In this document: piece after piece, positions 1 through 7,949 of the stretch
Layout of the letters: every line of letters begins with the position of its first letter
How positions within the stretch are numbered: position 1 is the first letter of the stretch
Assembly: GCA_024275775.1 (NCBI GenBank)
Contig: JAJRYM010000117.1
Location: forward strand, 1 to 17,447
Length of the DNA: 17,447 nt
Direction of reading: 5' to 3'
Origin: Nitrospirota bacterium
GTDB taxonomy: Bacteria; Nitrospinota_A; UBA7883; JACRGQ01
Made by a program: the position numbers and the translations under genes
The notes under the pieces: generated by a model
What the model was told of the DNA's origin: nothing
Seen by the model: the letters and a program-made list of their open reading frames with translations, nothing else
The model's database searches: none

Positions 1-1
1 G

Positions 2-112
2 ACATGCCAATACTATGAAACTATTTTATCAGGGGATGTGCTTAAAGGTGCGATTCTTGCAAAAATTAAATCGTGGAATGATATTTGTAAAGCGCACTGG
101 TTAATTTATTGA
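2..112 (+). CDS. Possible 3' end of an upstream gene (partial)
   Basis: Frame 2 is open from the window edge to a TGA at 110-112 and encodes about 36 residues, including YYETILSGDVLKGAILAKIK and a Trp-containing tail. The residue mix looks protein-like, but an open stretch this short in AT-rich DNA is weak evidence. No family is recognised. If real, it ends about 28 bases before the promoter at 140-169, which would make the pilX group a separate transcription unit. Confidence 0.25.
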   Translation, partial: TCQYYETILSGDVLKGAILAKIKSWNDICKAHWLIY

Positions 113-139
113 AAAATATAGTAATCATTTACTGGGTTT

Positions 140-169
140 TTGACAATTTCTGTAAAAATAGTCGATAAT
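140..169 (+). promoter_or_regulatory. Sigma-70-type promoter for the pilX-pilY1 group
   Basis: A perfect -35 hexamer TTGACA lies at 140-145, followed by an 18-base spacer and GATAAT (5 of 6 to consensus) at 164-169. Transcription would start near 176, leaving an untranslated leader of about 168 bases before pilX. No -24/-12 (sigma-54) element was seen here, although sigma-54 drives pilin genes in many bacteria. Confidence 0.6.
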
Positions 170-206
170 AAGATACAGAAATACAATGAAGTTAGCTTTG
201 ATATCC

Positions 207-305
207 GCTGGATGTAAAGGGAATAATATGGAAGGCGTTTTCCCGGCGCTCGAGAGCAGACCCCCGCACATATGCACCGCCCCGCAAGCCGTTTTCGCAT
301 CCAGC
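207..305 (+). promoter_or_regulatory. Potentially structured pilX leader RNA
   Basis: GCTGGATG at 207-214 is perfectly complementary to CATCCAGC at 298-305, so an 8-bp stem could close an 83-base domain. The enclosed segment includes an island (about 230-297) that is clearly more GC-rich than the AT-rich DNA on either side. It also holds a near-palindrome GCTCGAGAGC at about 248-257 and two direct copies of CGTTTTC about 54 bases apart. I recognise no riboswitch class. It lies downstream of the predicted start site and 38 bases before the pilX start codon, where it could affect termination or translation. Confidence 0.35.
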
Positions 306-343
306 CTGGTTAAGTTTTCATCAGTCGGTGTTTAGGTAAAGTA

Positions 344-985
344 ATGGCTTTTATTAAAAAAAATCTCTCCAATGAAAATGGGGTAGCCCTCATTTTCGCA
401 TTGCTGATTATCATGATTTTAACCCTTCTTGCCGAAATCGGGGTAAAAACCGTGGTAAGCGGCATAAGTAACATAAAAGGCTACAAGAACGGACAGTTAC
501 GGCTGTACCTTTCCGACTCCGGAGTGGAATACGGCTATGCCCTCGTAGAAAGAGCCATGGCGAACAACCAGCAGATATCATTAACCGACCTTGGGAATGC
601 AAACGTCACGATTGACCTAGCGGACTCGAACGGCGATGGCATAACGGATCTGGAAGATGAAATCCTCGGGCAAAGCGTATCCAGCGCCGATTCATATACG
701 GACAACACCCCCGATGTTTCCATCAAGCTCAGCAGTATGGGTGTAACGTCCGCGACTCCCAGCAACCAGAACGTATTGAAACTGGATATCGATTATGTCA
801 AATCAAAACGAATGGGTGGAAGCTCCTCCGAATTCGCTTCCCGGTATGAGGGCATCGGTTCCGGCGGGTCGGGCGGCGTGAGCTTTTATTACAAGATCGA
901 GTCCTATTACAAATACTCGGGAACCGAGGAAACCACCATAGAAATTAATTACAAATGTGTCGAAGGAGGCGGGCGATGTCTTTAG
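344..985 (+). CDS. pilX: PilX-like minor type IV prepilin
   Basis: This 213-residue protein has the PilX N-terminal signature: a short basic leader (KK at 5-6), a prepilin-peptidase site after Gly13, then a long hydrophobic helix beginning VALIFALLIIMILTLL. The residue at mature +5 is Phe18 rather than the usual Glu. That is typical of PilX_N/GspK-type tip pilins. The globular part contains a 12-residue loop at 94-105 (Asp94, Asn96, Asp98, Gly99, Asp102, Asp105) matching EF-hand or thrombospondin-3 calcium loops. Two Cys lie near the C-terminus, in NYKCVEGGGRCL. PilX works at the tip of the pilus with PilV, PilW and PilY1. The gene overlaps pilY1 by 10 bases, so the two are translationally linked. 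Its own ribosome site is weak (AGG at 334-336). The family call is solid; the symbol is by similarity and position. Confidence 0.85.
   Translation: MAFIKKNLSNENGVALIFALLIIMILTLLAEIGVKTVVSGISNIKGYKNGQLRLYLSDSGVEYGYALVERAMANNQQISLTDLGNANVTIDLADSNGDGITDLEDEILGQSVSSADSYTDNTPDVSIKLSSMGVTSATPSNQNVLKLDIDYVKSKRMGGSSSEFASRYEGIGSGGSGGVSFYYKIESYYKYSGTEETTIEINYKCVEGGGRCL
964..969 (+). promoter_or_regulatory. Ribosome binding site fixing the pilY1 start
   Basis: A perfect AGGAGG lies inside the end of pilX, six bases before the ATG at 976. It favours that ATG over the in-frame ATG at 955, whose extra residues MCRRRRA would sit before the signal peptide. Confidence 0.75.
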
Positions 986-3900
986 CTTCTCAGGTTAGAT
1001 TAAGCGTATTCCTGCCAGCCTTACTGCTGGCTTTTCTTCCATCGGCAGTGTTCGCGGAATCGGCGGCCGACTATAATCACACGCCCATTTTCATAACCAA
1101 CAACGTGAAACCTAACGTGATGGTGCTGATAGACACTTCAAGCAGTATGAACAGCCCGACCTACCCCCAAGGGGACATTTTCGACCCTGCGGCGACTTAC
1201 TTCGGTTATTTCAATTCCAACCTCAGGTATAACTATTCCAGCTCCCCAGTCCCCGGCAATGCTGGAATGTTCGTGATTAGCTCCGGAGGGTGGGCGAGCG
1301 GCAACTGGCTCAACTGGGCGACTATGAGAAGAATAGACGTTGCCCGAAAGGTGCTGGTAGGAGGCAAGGCCAGCGTAAGGGACGGAAGCGGAAAGACCAC
1401 CTTGCTCGGCGCAACAGCGGCTGGAATCAATGCCGTAGGCAAGGAAAGTAGCGCCACAGAGTTCGGAGCCGGGTATTTCTACGGTCTGGAAAACGGGCAG
1501 TTGAAGGTATGTACCGGAACCGTTAGCCAATGCGTTAAAACCAGCGCGAAACCATTTTTTATCGATCCGGCAAGAATAGTGGCAACCTTCAATATAGTAG
1601 TGGAAAAAGACGCCAGCAACGGGGATAGCACTGATTTCCTCAATGGAAACATCACCGGTCTTCTGCAAAAGGTTAAAGATCAGGCCAGGTGGGGGCTTGC
1701 TTTCTTCAATACCACGGGACAGGGGCCTAAGGAAGGTCTGGCAAGCGGGCGGGATGGAGCGCGCGTTGCCGCCCATATTACCAATTCGGGATACGCGCCG
1801 AATTTCATTAGCGATATCGAAAATACTGCCGCCAATTCATTGACTCCGCTGGCGGAATCGCTTTATCAGATCGTCGGATATTTTGCGCAGGACGGAACCA
1901 TAAGATACGACCCCGCCGATTACACGATAAGCCAAGCCACCGACCCTTTTTACTATCAGGAATTCGGAAGCGCCGTATCGTGCAGTAAAAATTTCGTTAT
2001 AGTGATTACCGATGGGGAGTCGACAGCGGATGCCAACATACCGAAAACCGCTCCCATAGGCTCCGGCAACCTGCGAGATTTCGATGGAGACGGCAACGAC
2101 TTTAAACCGACCCGCGGCGGAACTTTTTCCAGCGATTATCTGGATGATGTCGCCTTATGGGCGCATACCACCGACCTTAGAAGCGACCTCTCCCAATCCC
2201 AGACTCTCACTATCTATACCGTTTTTGCTTTTGGCAACAGCGCCACTGCCGCGACATTGCTAAAAGAAACATCGAAAAACGGCGCGTTTATAGACAGCAA
2301 CTCAAGCGGCACTCCCGACAAACAGGGCGAATGGGATACAAACGGGGACGGCATCCCCGATACCTATTACCAGGCTTCGGACGGCTCGGCGCTTAACGAC
2401 AACCTCACTGCGGCCATATCCGATATACTGAAGCGGTCCAGCTCCGGCACGGCTCTTTCCGTTCTCGGCACCTCTTCCTCCGGCGCGGGCAAAGTTTACC
2501 AGGCCTATTTCCTGCCGACAAAGAGCATGATCGAGCCGACAGGCACCAGAGAAATCGACTGGCTGGGGCATCTCATATCGCTGAACATAGATTCCAATGG
2601 AAGCCTCAGGGACGTAAACAACAATTGCATAGCGTTTAATTTTGATATCAACACCAACCAGACCAATATTCAAACCCTCGTCGAAGCGGCGTCCGGCGTA
2701 TGCACGACAACGGTCAGTACGGAGCAAAGCCTTTCCACATGGAACCAGTACAACTGGGACGCGGGCGAGGAACTGGCTACTCGGGTATTTAACCGAAATG
2801 TTTACGGTTTCAAAGATGCCAACCAGAACGGCATAGCGGAAAGCGGTGAAGTTATGCCGATTCAGGATATCGCTCTCACCCCTGAATATCTTGGGGTTTC
2901 CACTGCGGTGGAAGCGAATGTAATCTCCGACTTCACGCGGGGGCTAAGCCCTCCCCCGGCCGGAACGCGCGATAGAACCGACGAGAACGGAAACGAGTGG
3001 GTGCTAGGCGATATCATTCAGTCCACCCCTACAGTGGTAGGCAAACCCCAGGAAAACTTCCATCTCCTCTACGGCGATACCACCTATTTCAGCTTTCTTA
3101 CCGCCAACAGCGCGCGGGATACCACAATTTACGTCGGCGCCAACGACGGGCAGTTTCACGCTTTTCTGGACAGTACGGGCGAGGAACAGTGGTCGCTTGT
3201 CCCCTATAATCTTCTTCCGCATCTGAGGTGGCTTAAGGACCCGAATTACGGCCATATCGACTATATGGACTCACGAGGAAAGGTGACGGATGTTCAGGCA
3301 TTCAACTGCGACTCCCTGCATGTGGGGCTGAACCCCCACAGCGGGCTGTGCTGGGGCACAATTCTTATAACAGGCATGAGAATGGGCGGCGGCGAAATAA
3401 GCGATGCCGGGCTGGATATCGACGGCGACGGAGATATCCCCAGCGCAAAGCAGAGAAAATTCATATCCTCATACGTGGCTCTGGACGTAACGGACCCGAC
3501 GGCAACATCGCCTACTGTTCTATGGGAGTTCGGCCACAATCTTGATACACGGTTTCCATCGCTTGTTGCAGGGCGAAGCGAGCTTGGGTTCACGCTCTCC
3601 TTTCCAACCGTCGTGAAGGTGGGGGCGGACTGGTTCGCGATATTCGGTTCCGGGCCCAAATCGGCCTACGTTCCGGATTATGGCGCCAACTCCTTTCAAC
3701 AGGGCAAGGTGTTTGTCGTTGATATCGCTACGGGAGACCTGAAAGCCGTATTTACGATATCGGACCCCAACTCGCAATTCTTCGACCCGATTGCGGTGGA
3801 TATAGATTTCGACAAAACGAACAAAGTGAAAGGAGCAAACTTCACGACATACAATACTGACGCCGTGTACATCGGTGAAACTTTCAAAGCCGGGGGCTTG

Positions 3901-4734
3901 TTTCAGAGCAGAATGTGGAGAATAATTACGAAGAATAATCCCGACCCCAGCAAGTGGGAAATGTCGCTTTTGTTCACGACCAATCCGGGCGAATCGATAT
4001 CGGCCGCTCCGGCCAGCGCCAGTGACGATAGCGGCAATACATGGCTGTTTTTCGGCACGGGAAGATATTTCAGCGACGCGGATAAGGCGGACATGACAAA
4101 ACAGTCGTTTTACGGAATAAAAGAGGTCTGCTGGGACTTCCCAAACGGCAAGTGGGATGGCAACTGCCTCTCCTCCTCTTCACAAAACAGTGATGCAACT
4201 TACAATAATCCTTCGGTTACCAATAGCCCCGCGTCGCTTATCAACACAAGCAACGCGGTGGTAAAAACCACCGGAGCTGTAGCCGGCGTAAGCGGAGGCG
4301 GAGGCGGCGTGCCGGCAAACTTCGACGACCTGCTTACCCTTTCTCAAAAAGCGAAAGGATGGTTCTTCAACTTTACAACACTCGGAGAAAGAAGCCTCAG
4401 CAAACCGACCATAATCGGTGGGCTGGTTCTTTTCACGAGCTTTGTTCCAAGCGCCGATGTGTGCGGTTTCGGAGGCGACAGCTTCTTCTACTCCATTTTC
4501 TATACCACCGGAACGGCGTACAAACAATCAACCATAGGCACTGGGCAAACAGGCGAAATACTGAGAAAAACCGCCGGTTCCAAAACGGGTCTGGGATCGT
4601 CCGTATCGGTGCATTCCGGGCAGGAAAGCGGAGGAAAGGCTTTTGTTCAGTACAGTACGGGCGAGGCCGCAGAACTTTCCTTTACCACGGCAACCAGCTT
4701 CAAAAGCGGAATTGTTTCATGGAAGGATTTATAA
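976..4734 (+). CDS. pilY1: PilY1-type pilus tip adhesin
   Basis: The product has 1252 residues. A Sec signal peptide (1-27, cleavage after AVFA) is followed by a von Willebrand factor A domain (about 47-490) with an intact MIDAS motif DTSSS at 53-57 and a later TDGES loop. The C-terminal half (about 675-1252) is the PilY1 beta-propeller, with IYVGANDGQFHAF and the typical family ending GIVSWKDL. Asp-rich calcium-type loops occur at 368-375, 440-448, 454-462, 614-625 and 814-820; the one inside the propeller (DIDGDGD) is probably the counterpart of the calcium site that controls pilus retraction in Pseudomonas PilY1. PilY1 caps the pilus, primes assembly with the minor pilins, and acts in adhesion and surface sensing. 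The start at 976 has a strong ribosome site and overlaps the end of pilX. Confidence 0.93.
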   Translation: MSLASQVRLSVFLPALLLAFLPSAVFAESAADYNHTPIFITNNVKPNVMVLIDTSSSMNSPTYPQGDIFDPAATYFGYFNSNLRYNYSSSPVPGNAGMFVISSGGWASGNWLNWATMRRIDVARKVLVGGKASVRDGSGKTTLLGATAAGINAVGKESSATEFGAGYFYGLENGQLKVCTGTVSQCVKTSAKPFFIDPARIVATFNIVVEKDASNGDSTDFLNGNITGLLQKVKDQARWGLAFFNTTGQGPKEGLASGRDGARVAAHITNSGYAPNFISDIENTAANSLTPLAESLYQIVGYFAQDGTIRYDPADYTISQATDPFYYQEFGSAVSCSKNFVIVITDGESTADANIPKTAPIGSGNLRDFDGDGNDFKPTRGGTFSSDYLDDVALWAHTTDLRSDLSQSQTLTIYTVFAFGNSATAATLLKETSKNGAFIDSNSSGTPDKQGEWDTNGDGIPDTYYQASDGSALNDNLTAAISDILKRSSSGTALSVLGTSSSGAGKVYQAYFLPTKSMIEPTGTREIDWLGHLISLNIDSNGSLRDVNNNCIAFNFDINTNQTNIQTLVEAASGVCTTTVSTEQSLSTWNQYNWDAGEELATRVFNRNVYGFKDANQNGIAESGEVMPIQDIALTPEYLGVSTAVEANVISDFTRGLSPPPAGTRDRTDENGNEWVLGDIIQSTPTVVGKPQENFHLLYGDTTYFSFLTANSARDTTIYVGANDGQFHAFLDSTGEEQWSLVPYNLLPHLRWLKDPNYGHIDYMDSRGKVTDVQAFNCDSLHVGLNPHSGLCWGTILITGMRMGGGEISDAGLDIDGDGDIPSAKQRKFISSYVALDVTDPTATSPTVLWEFGHNLDTRFPSLVAGRSELGFTLSFPTVVKVGADWFAIFGSGPKSAYVPDYGANSFQQGKVFVVDIATGDLKAVFTISDPNSQFFDPIAVDIDFDKTNKVKGANFTTYNTDAVYIGETFKAGGLFQSRMWRIITKNNPDPSKWEMSLLFTTNPGESISAAPASASDDSGNTWLFFGTGRYFSDADKADMTKQSFYGIKEVCWDFPNGKWDGNCLSSSSQNSDATYNNPSVTNSPASLINTSNAVVKTTGAVAGVSGGGGGVPANFDDLLTLSQKAKGWFFNFTTLGERSLSKPTIIGGLVLFTSFVPSADVCGFGGDSFFYSIFYTTGTAYKQSTIGTGQTGEILRKTAGSKTGLGSSVSVHSGQESGGKAFVQYSTGEAAELSFTTATSFKSGIVSWKDL

Positions 4735-4840
4735 TAATCTGCGGCTTTTTGCCGAGTGCCGCTTCGTGAAGAAAGTCCGCTCCTTGCGGGGCAACCACAG
4801 GCAGTCAACGGAACAAATCGTCTGGAAAATATCCGGCGGC

Positions 4841-5554
4841 ATGGGCACTGTTGCGGCAACCTTCTCCGTTCTCTTTTTTCACGCTTTCATTACCCCTGTA
4901 TTTGCCGGCGGCGGGCTTGTTTTCAAAGAGACCCTGCACGATTTCGGCGCTATTAAAACGCCGGAAAAAGTGGAATACAGTTTCACGTTTACGAATAAAG
5001 GCGAATCGGCGATAACCATAACCGGTATCACCCCATCATGCGGATGCACTTTCGCCGTTGAGAATAAAAAAAGGTTTAAGTCTGGCGAGACCGGCACAAT
5101 AAAGGTCATATTCAATCCTGTCGGCAAAAGAGGGGTTTTCACCGAAAGCGTAAAGATTTTTACGGACGGCCCTGCCGGGCCGCATCTTCTCAAAGTGAAA
5201 GCAAACGTAATACCGACCGCAAGACAGCCGATTAAGGTAATCCTGCCGCCTCCGAAAATAATCGTAACGCCGCAGGAGGTAAACGTGGGGAAAATAATAC
5301 AGGGCAAGGTCGCCGTTTACAGGCTGGTTATCGCCAACATGGGCGACGGGGACCTGTACATAACCAATATAGGGGCCCAAAATGAAAACGGCTTGGCTCT
5401 TAATAAAAAAACTATCAGACCCGGTAAAAAAGTGGAAATCACGGCGATGTATAAACCTGAAAAGAAGGGGCGGTTCGAGGAATTCCTGATAATAAAATCA
5501 AACGATCCGAAAACCCCTGAAACGAAAATTAAAATTTACGGCACGGCGGAATAG
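4841..5554 (+). CDS. DUF1573 secreted protein with two Ig-like (ASH-type) domains
   Basis: The 237-residue form begins with a hydrophobic segment ending PVFA, followed by the DUF1573 signature: HDFGAIKTPEKVEYSFTFTN and the SCGCT motif (66-70). A second similar domain starts near IIVTPQEVNVGKI and ends with the NDPKTPE strand typical of these folds. Such domains are periplasmic or surface Ig-like modules; their exact role is unknown. The start is uncertain. ATG 4841 has a poor ribosome site and an uncharged n-region. An in-frame GTG at 4766 would add 25 residues rich in Lys and Arg, and a TTG at 4784 is also possible. The gene follows pilY1 by 106 bases and ends five bases before the next gene, so it probably shares its transcript. 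The 106-base gap holds two small potential hairpins (4741-4762 and 4777-4789). Confidence 0.8.
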   Translation: MGTVAATFSVLFFHAFITPVFAGGGLVFKETLHDFGAIKTPEKVEYSFTFTNKGESAITITGITPSCGCTFAVENKKRFKSGETGTIKVIFNPVGKRGVFTESVKIFTDGPAGPHLLKVKANVIPTARQPIKVILPPPKIIVTPQEVNVGKIIQGKVAVYRLVIANMGDGDLYITNIGAQNENGLALNKKTIRPGKKVEITAMYKPEKKGRFEEFLIIKSNDPKTPETKIKIYGTAE

Positions 5555-5559
5555 GCAAA

Positions 5560-7047
5560 ATGGATTTTTCTGAAAACGGACGGCTAAAAAATATGCTGAT
5601 ACTGCTGTTGGCCGGAGCCGGCCTGGCCATAGCCCAGTTTATAATGGTGCGCGATTTCGTGACCATCCTATACGGCGAAGAAGTGGTGATTACCCTCGTA
5701 ACGGCCGCTTTCTTCGCTGGCTTATCAATCGGCTATCTCGTTTCGATGAGAATATCCGTTCCCGTTTTCAAGGCTCTTTTCGCGGGCTCCGTGTTCCTGC
5801 ATCTTACCTTCCCTTTTTCCTACAGATACCTCGCGGCCTGGATGGACAACGCCGGCGTAAAAGGTTACGGGTTTCTTACACTTCTTTTCATTTACGCCTT
5901 TATATTTTCGGCAATGTTTTCGGCGATTCTTCCCCGTCTTGTGCATACCGGCGACGAAGAAAGCCACGAAAACAATCTTAAAACATTTTATACAGCGGAG
6001 GTGATAGGTTTTCTTATAGGGTTTATTTGCATAGGCCTTACATGGAACCGCACATTACTGCCCCTCATTCTGATTTACTGGGTCATAGTCGGAATTCTCA
6101 TCCACCTGATTCTGAATTCAAGGCTCCTGCTGGCGGCCTATACCGTCATCGCCCTAACGGTGGTATTTAATTTCGAACAGTTCGACTACGGAAGTTCTTC
6201 AAAGCTATACAGGGACAAACATGGAATCAAAGGGGCAAACGTGCTGTATTCGGTCAATTCCCCTTACCAGAAAGTGGAAGTGGTAAAAGGCGCCGATGGC
6301 ACCCTTTACCTTTACCTTGACGGTCTTTTGAACCTGAATTCCTCCGACCTGAAGGATCTTAATTACTTTTTGGCCGAACTGCCAGCCATGCTCGTTAAAC
6401 CGGAAAAAACCCTTATCGTCGGCAACGGAACCCTCTCATCGGTAAAGAAAGTCTCCCTATATTCCGGCGAAACGGTTTCCGTGGAGCTGGACGCTTCCGT
6501 GATAAACGCAGGCTATAAATTTTACACTCCGCCGGAAAAGCTTGCCGGTCTGAAAAACTGGTCTCTGCACAATGACGATGGCAAGCATTTCCTCAAAAAA
6601 TATAATGGAGTTTTGAACCTTATTATCATGGATGTTCCATCGCCTCTTACGGTTCAGGAAGCCTATCTGCACACAAAAGAGTTTTACGCTCTGGCGAAAG
6701 AAAAACTTGCCGAGAACGGCGTCATATCGGTTCAGCTTAGCGGAGAGCTCCAGCGTAACAACCGCACCCCTGCAAGAATTACGGCCGCGCTTAAGACCGT
6801 ATTCAGGGATGTCGTGGTGGTTTACAGCCCGCAAGCGGATAGGGGCTTCGCCTACGCTTCGCAAAAAATGCCGTTCAGCATCCACGATTATCTGGATATC
6901 GCATGGAAGTATGACCCGAAGATAGGAGTGTACAACCCCAAGCGCCTCCACTGGTTCATCGAGAAGGCGGAACCTCTTTCGGTTGACCACATGGAGGTTG
7001 TTCTCCGCCGAGGCATGGAACGCTTCATGGACAGGTATTTCGACTAG
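5560..7047 (+). CDS. Membrane-anchored spermidine synthase-like protein
   Basis: This 495-residue protein has about seven transmembrane helices in residues 12-203, then a cytosolic Rossmann domain (about 225-495) of the spermidine synthase/SAM-methyltransferase fold. Family landmarks are SPYQKVEVV, LYLDG, a degenerate glycine loop GNGTLSS (288-294) in place of GGGDGG, the acidic strand end VELD (308-311) and DDG (339-341). The catalytic strand reads MDVPSP. It keeps the first Asp (358), but Ser361 stands where polyamine synthases have the second Asp of the D-x-x-D-P motif. The usual substrate-binding YHE is also missing; the sequence there is NYFLAELP. Genuine aminopropyl transfer is therefore doubtful, and the substrate is unknown. 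The gene sits five bases after the DUF1573 gene and seven before the next membrane protein, so the three form one unit inside a pilus locus. Confidence 0.75.
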   Translation: MDFSENGRLKNMLILLLAGAGLAIAQFIMVRDFVTILYGEEVVITLVTAAFFAGLSIGYLVSMRISVPVFKALFAGSVFLHLTFPFSYRYLAAWMDNAGVKGYGFLTLLFIYAFIFSAMFSAILPRLVHTGDEESHENNLKTFYTAEVIGFLIGFICIGLTWNRTLLPLILIYWVIVGILIHLILNSRLLLAAYTVIALTVVFNFEQFDYGSSSKLYRDKHGIKGANVLYSVNSPYQKVEVVKGADGTLYLYLDGLLNLNSSDLKDLNYFLAELPAMLVKPEKTLIVGNGTLSSVKKVSLYSGETVSVELDASVINAGYKFYTPPEKLAGLKNWSLHNDDGKHFLKKYNGVLNLIIMDVPSPLTVQEAYLHTKEFYALAKEKLAENGVISVQLSGELQRNNRTPARITAALKTVFRDVVVVYSPQADRGFAYASQKMPFSIHDYLDIAWKYDPKIGVYNPKRLHWFIEKAEPLSVDHMEVVLRRGMERFMDRYFD

Positions 7048-7054
7048 GCCGCCG

Positions 7055-7639
7055 ATGATAATGAAAAAAATATTCTGCTTTCTTACGGGAATATTTTTCT
7101 CGTTCATGCAGTTCGGATTCCTTTTATCGCTACAGATAAACGTTTCCTCCACTTACCTCACGTACGCGCTGGTAACAATATGCTGGATGGCGGGAATCCT
7201 GGCGGGGCTCTGGACCACTAGGTTTAAGCCGATTCACTTAATGCTGTTCCAGCCGGTCGCCTATTTCTTTTCTTATTACCTTGTGACGAACGCGCCCTTT
7301 TCATCCTTTACTTTTCCGGTAGCGGCAATCGCCATTATCGGCTCCGGAATGTGGGGAGGAAGGTTTTTCCCGGAAATGTTCAGATCTATTCAACGGGCCG
7401 ACTCGCTTCTCTTTCATGAGAACAACGGCTTTCTTCTGGGAGCCGTCGCTTTCTTCATCGGGTTTACAATGCTTGGGCGGCCATTTCTTGTGTACAGCCC
7501 GCTTATCATGTCTTTAATTCTTCTGTGCATGTACGTTTTCATCTTTAACAGAAAAAATGCTACAGCAGAAAATGCCTCGGAATCCGCGATAAACTTCATG
7601 CCCGACATCATAAACAGACAACCTCCGGAAAAAGATTAG
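7055..7639 (+). CDS. Small polytopic membrane protein related to the membrane half of its neighbour
   Basis: The product has 194 residues from ATG 7055, or 192 from ATG 7061. The frame opens earlier, at 6983, but that part overlaps the preceding gene and is not hydrophobic. Five to six transmembrane helices fill residues 4-165, and a short polar tail ends QPPEKD. It aligns without gaps to the first helices of the preceding protein: Gln19-Phe20 with Gln26-Phe27, Leu-Val-Thr 39-41 with 46-48, Ala-Gly 46-47 with 53-54, and Gly51 with Gly58. Further on, the FFPEMF and NNGFLLG segments resemble ILPRLV and EVIGFLIG of the neighbour. It looks like a stand-alone copy of the membrane domain without the enzymatic domain, perhaps a partner subunit. 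Function unknown. Confidence 0.6.
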   Translation: MIMKKIFCFLTGIFFSFMQFGFLLSLQINVSSTYLTYALVTICWMAGILAGLWTTRFKPIHLMLFQPVAYFFSYYLVTNAPFSSFTFPVAAIAIIGSGMWGGRFFPEMFRSIQRADSLLFHENNGFLLGAVAFFIGFTMLGRPFLVYSPLIMSLILLCMYVFIFNRKNATAENASESAINFMPDIINRQPPEKD

Positions 7640-7864
7640 ATGCTAAATAAATATCAAGAATGTATGAAAAATCGCACATTTATATTTTCCCGATAAAATG
7701 TTAACAGGCCGACATTACACGCCAACGACCAACCCCTTATTTTCAAAGGCCTTTAAATTTGTATTGTATCCACCAGCTTTTCATAATTTTGGAACGCTTC
7801 TTGCCCTTTAATAGGGTTAGATGTGTCGGTCTTTTACGGGAAAGTAGAGAATCGATAAAGGTTA

Positions 7865-7892
7865 TGGAAAAAGTTTTATAATTTAATATAAT
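7865..7892 (+). promoter_or_regulatory. Probable promoter of the Asp-Lys repeat gene
   Basis: A perfect TATAAT at 7887-7892 is preceded, with a 16-base spacer, by TGGAAA at 7865-7870 (4 of 6 to TTGACA). A second overlapping-register TATAAT lies at 7877-7882. Transcription would start near 7899, about 50 bases before the start codon. The very AT-rich surroundings raise the chance of a spurious match. Confidence 0.4.
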
Positions 7893-7938
7893 TAAGTTGA
7901 AGACGGAAAGGTTTGGTAAACGATGGACATTCAAAAAA

Positions 7939-7944
7939 AGGAGG
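7939..7944 (+). promoter_or_regulatory. Strong ribosome binding site of the Asp-Lys repeat gene
   Basis: AGGAGG stands five bases before ATG 7950. It decides the start against the in-frame ATG at 7923, which would add nine residues ahead of a normal signal peptide. Confidence 0.7.
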
Positions 7945-7949
7945 TTGTA

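Larger units (their letters stand above)
7640..7949 (+). other. AT-rich intergenic region
   Basis: These 310 bases contain no gene I can support. They hold a 10-base palindrome AAAGGCCTTT at 7745-7754, a small CCCT/AGGG hairpin at 7804-7816, and the promoter-like elements described separately. No intrinsic terminator with a T tract follows the membrane-protein gene, so upstream transcripts may read through. Confidence 0.4.

Noticed and set aside
106..300. Minus-strand open frame of 64 codons in the pilX leader
   Set aside because: No ribosome site, no recognisable protein features, and it spans the predicted plus-strand promoter and leader. The composition changes sharply along it, as expected for a chance frame.
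113..343. c-di-GMP (GEMM) riboswitch or sigma-54 promoter upstream of pilX
   Set aside because: The conserved GEMM core pieces are not present, and no convincing GG-N10-GC element was found at a suitable place.
4766..4800. RNase P RNA-like core (GAAGAAAGTCC resembles GAGGAAAGTCC)
   Set aside because: Only this short match is present; the other conserved RNase P blocks and the 3' pairing strand are missing, and the downstream DNA codes for the DUF1573 protein.
7743..7934. Minus-strand 63-codon frame in the AT-rich gap
   Set aside because: No ribosome site or family features; it overlaps the promoter region of the Asp-Lys repeat gene on the other strand.
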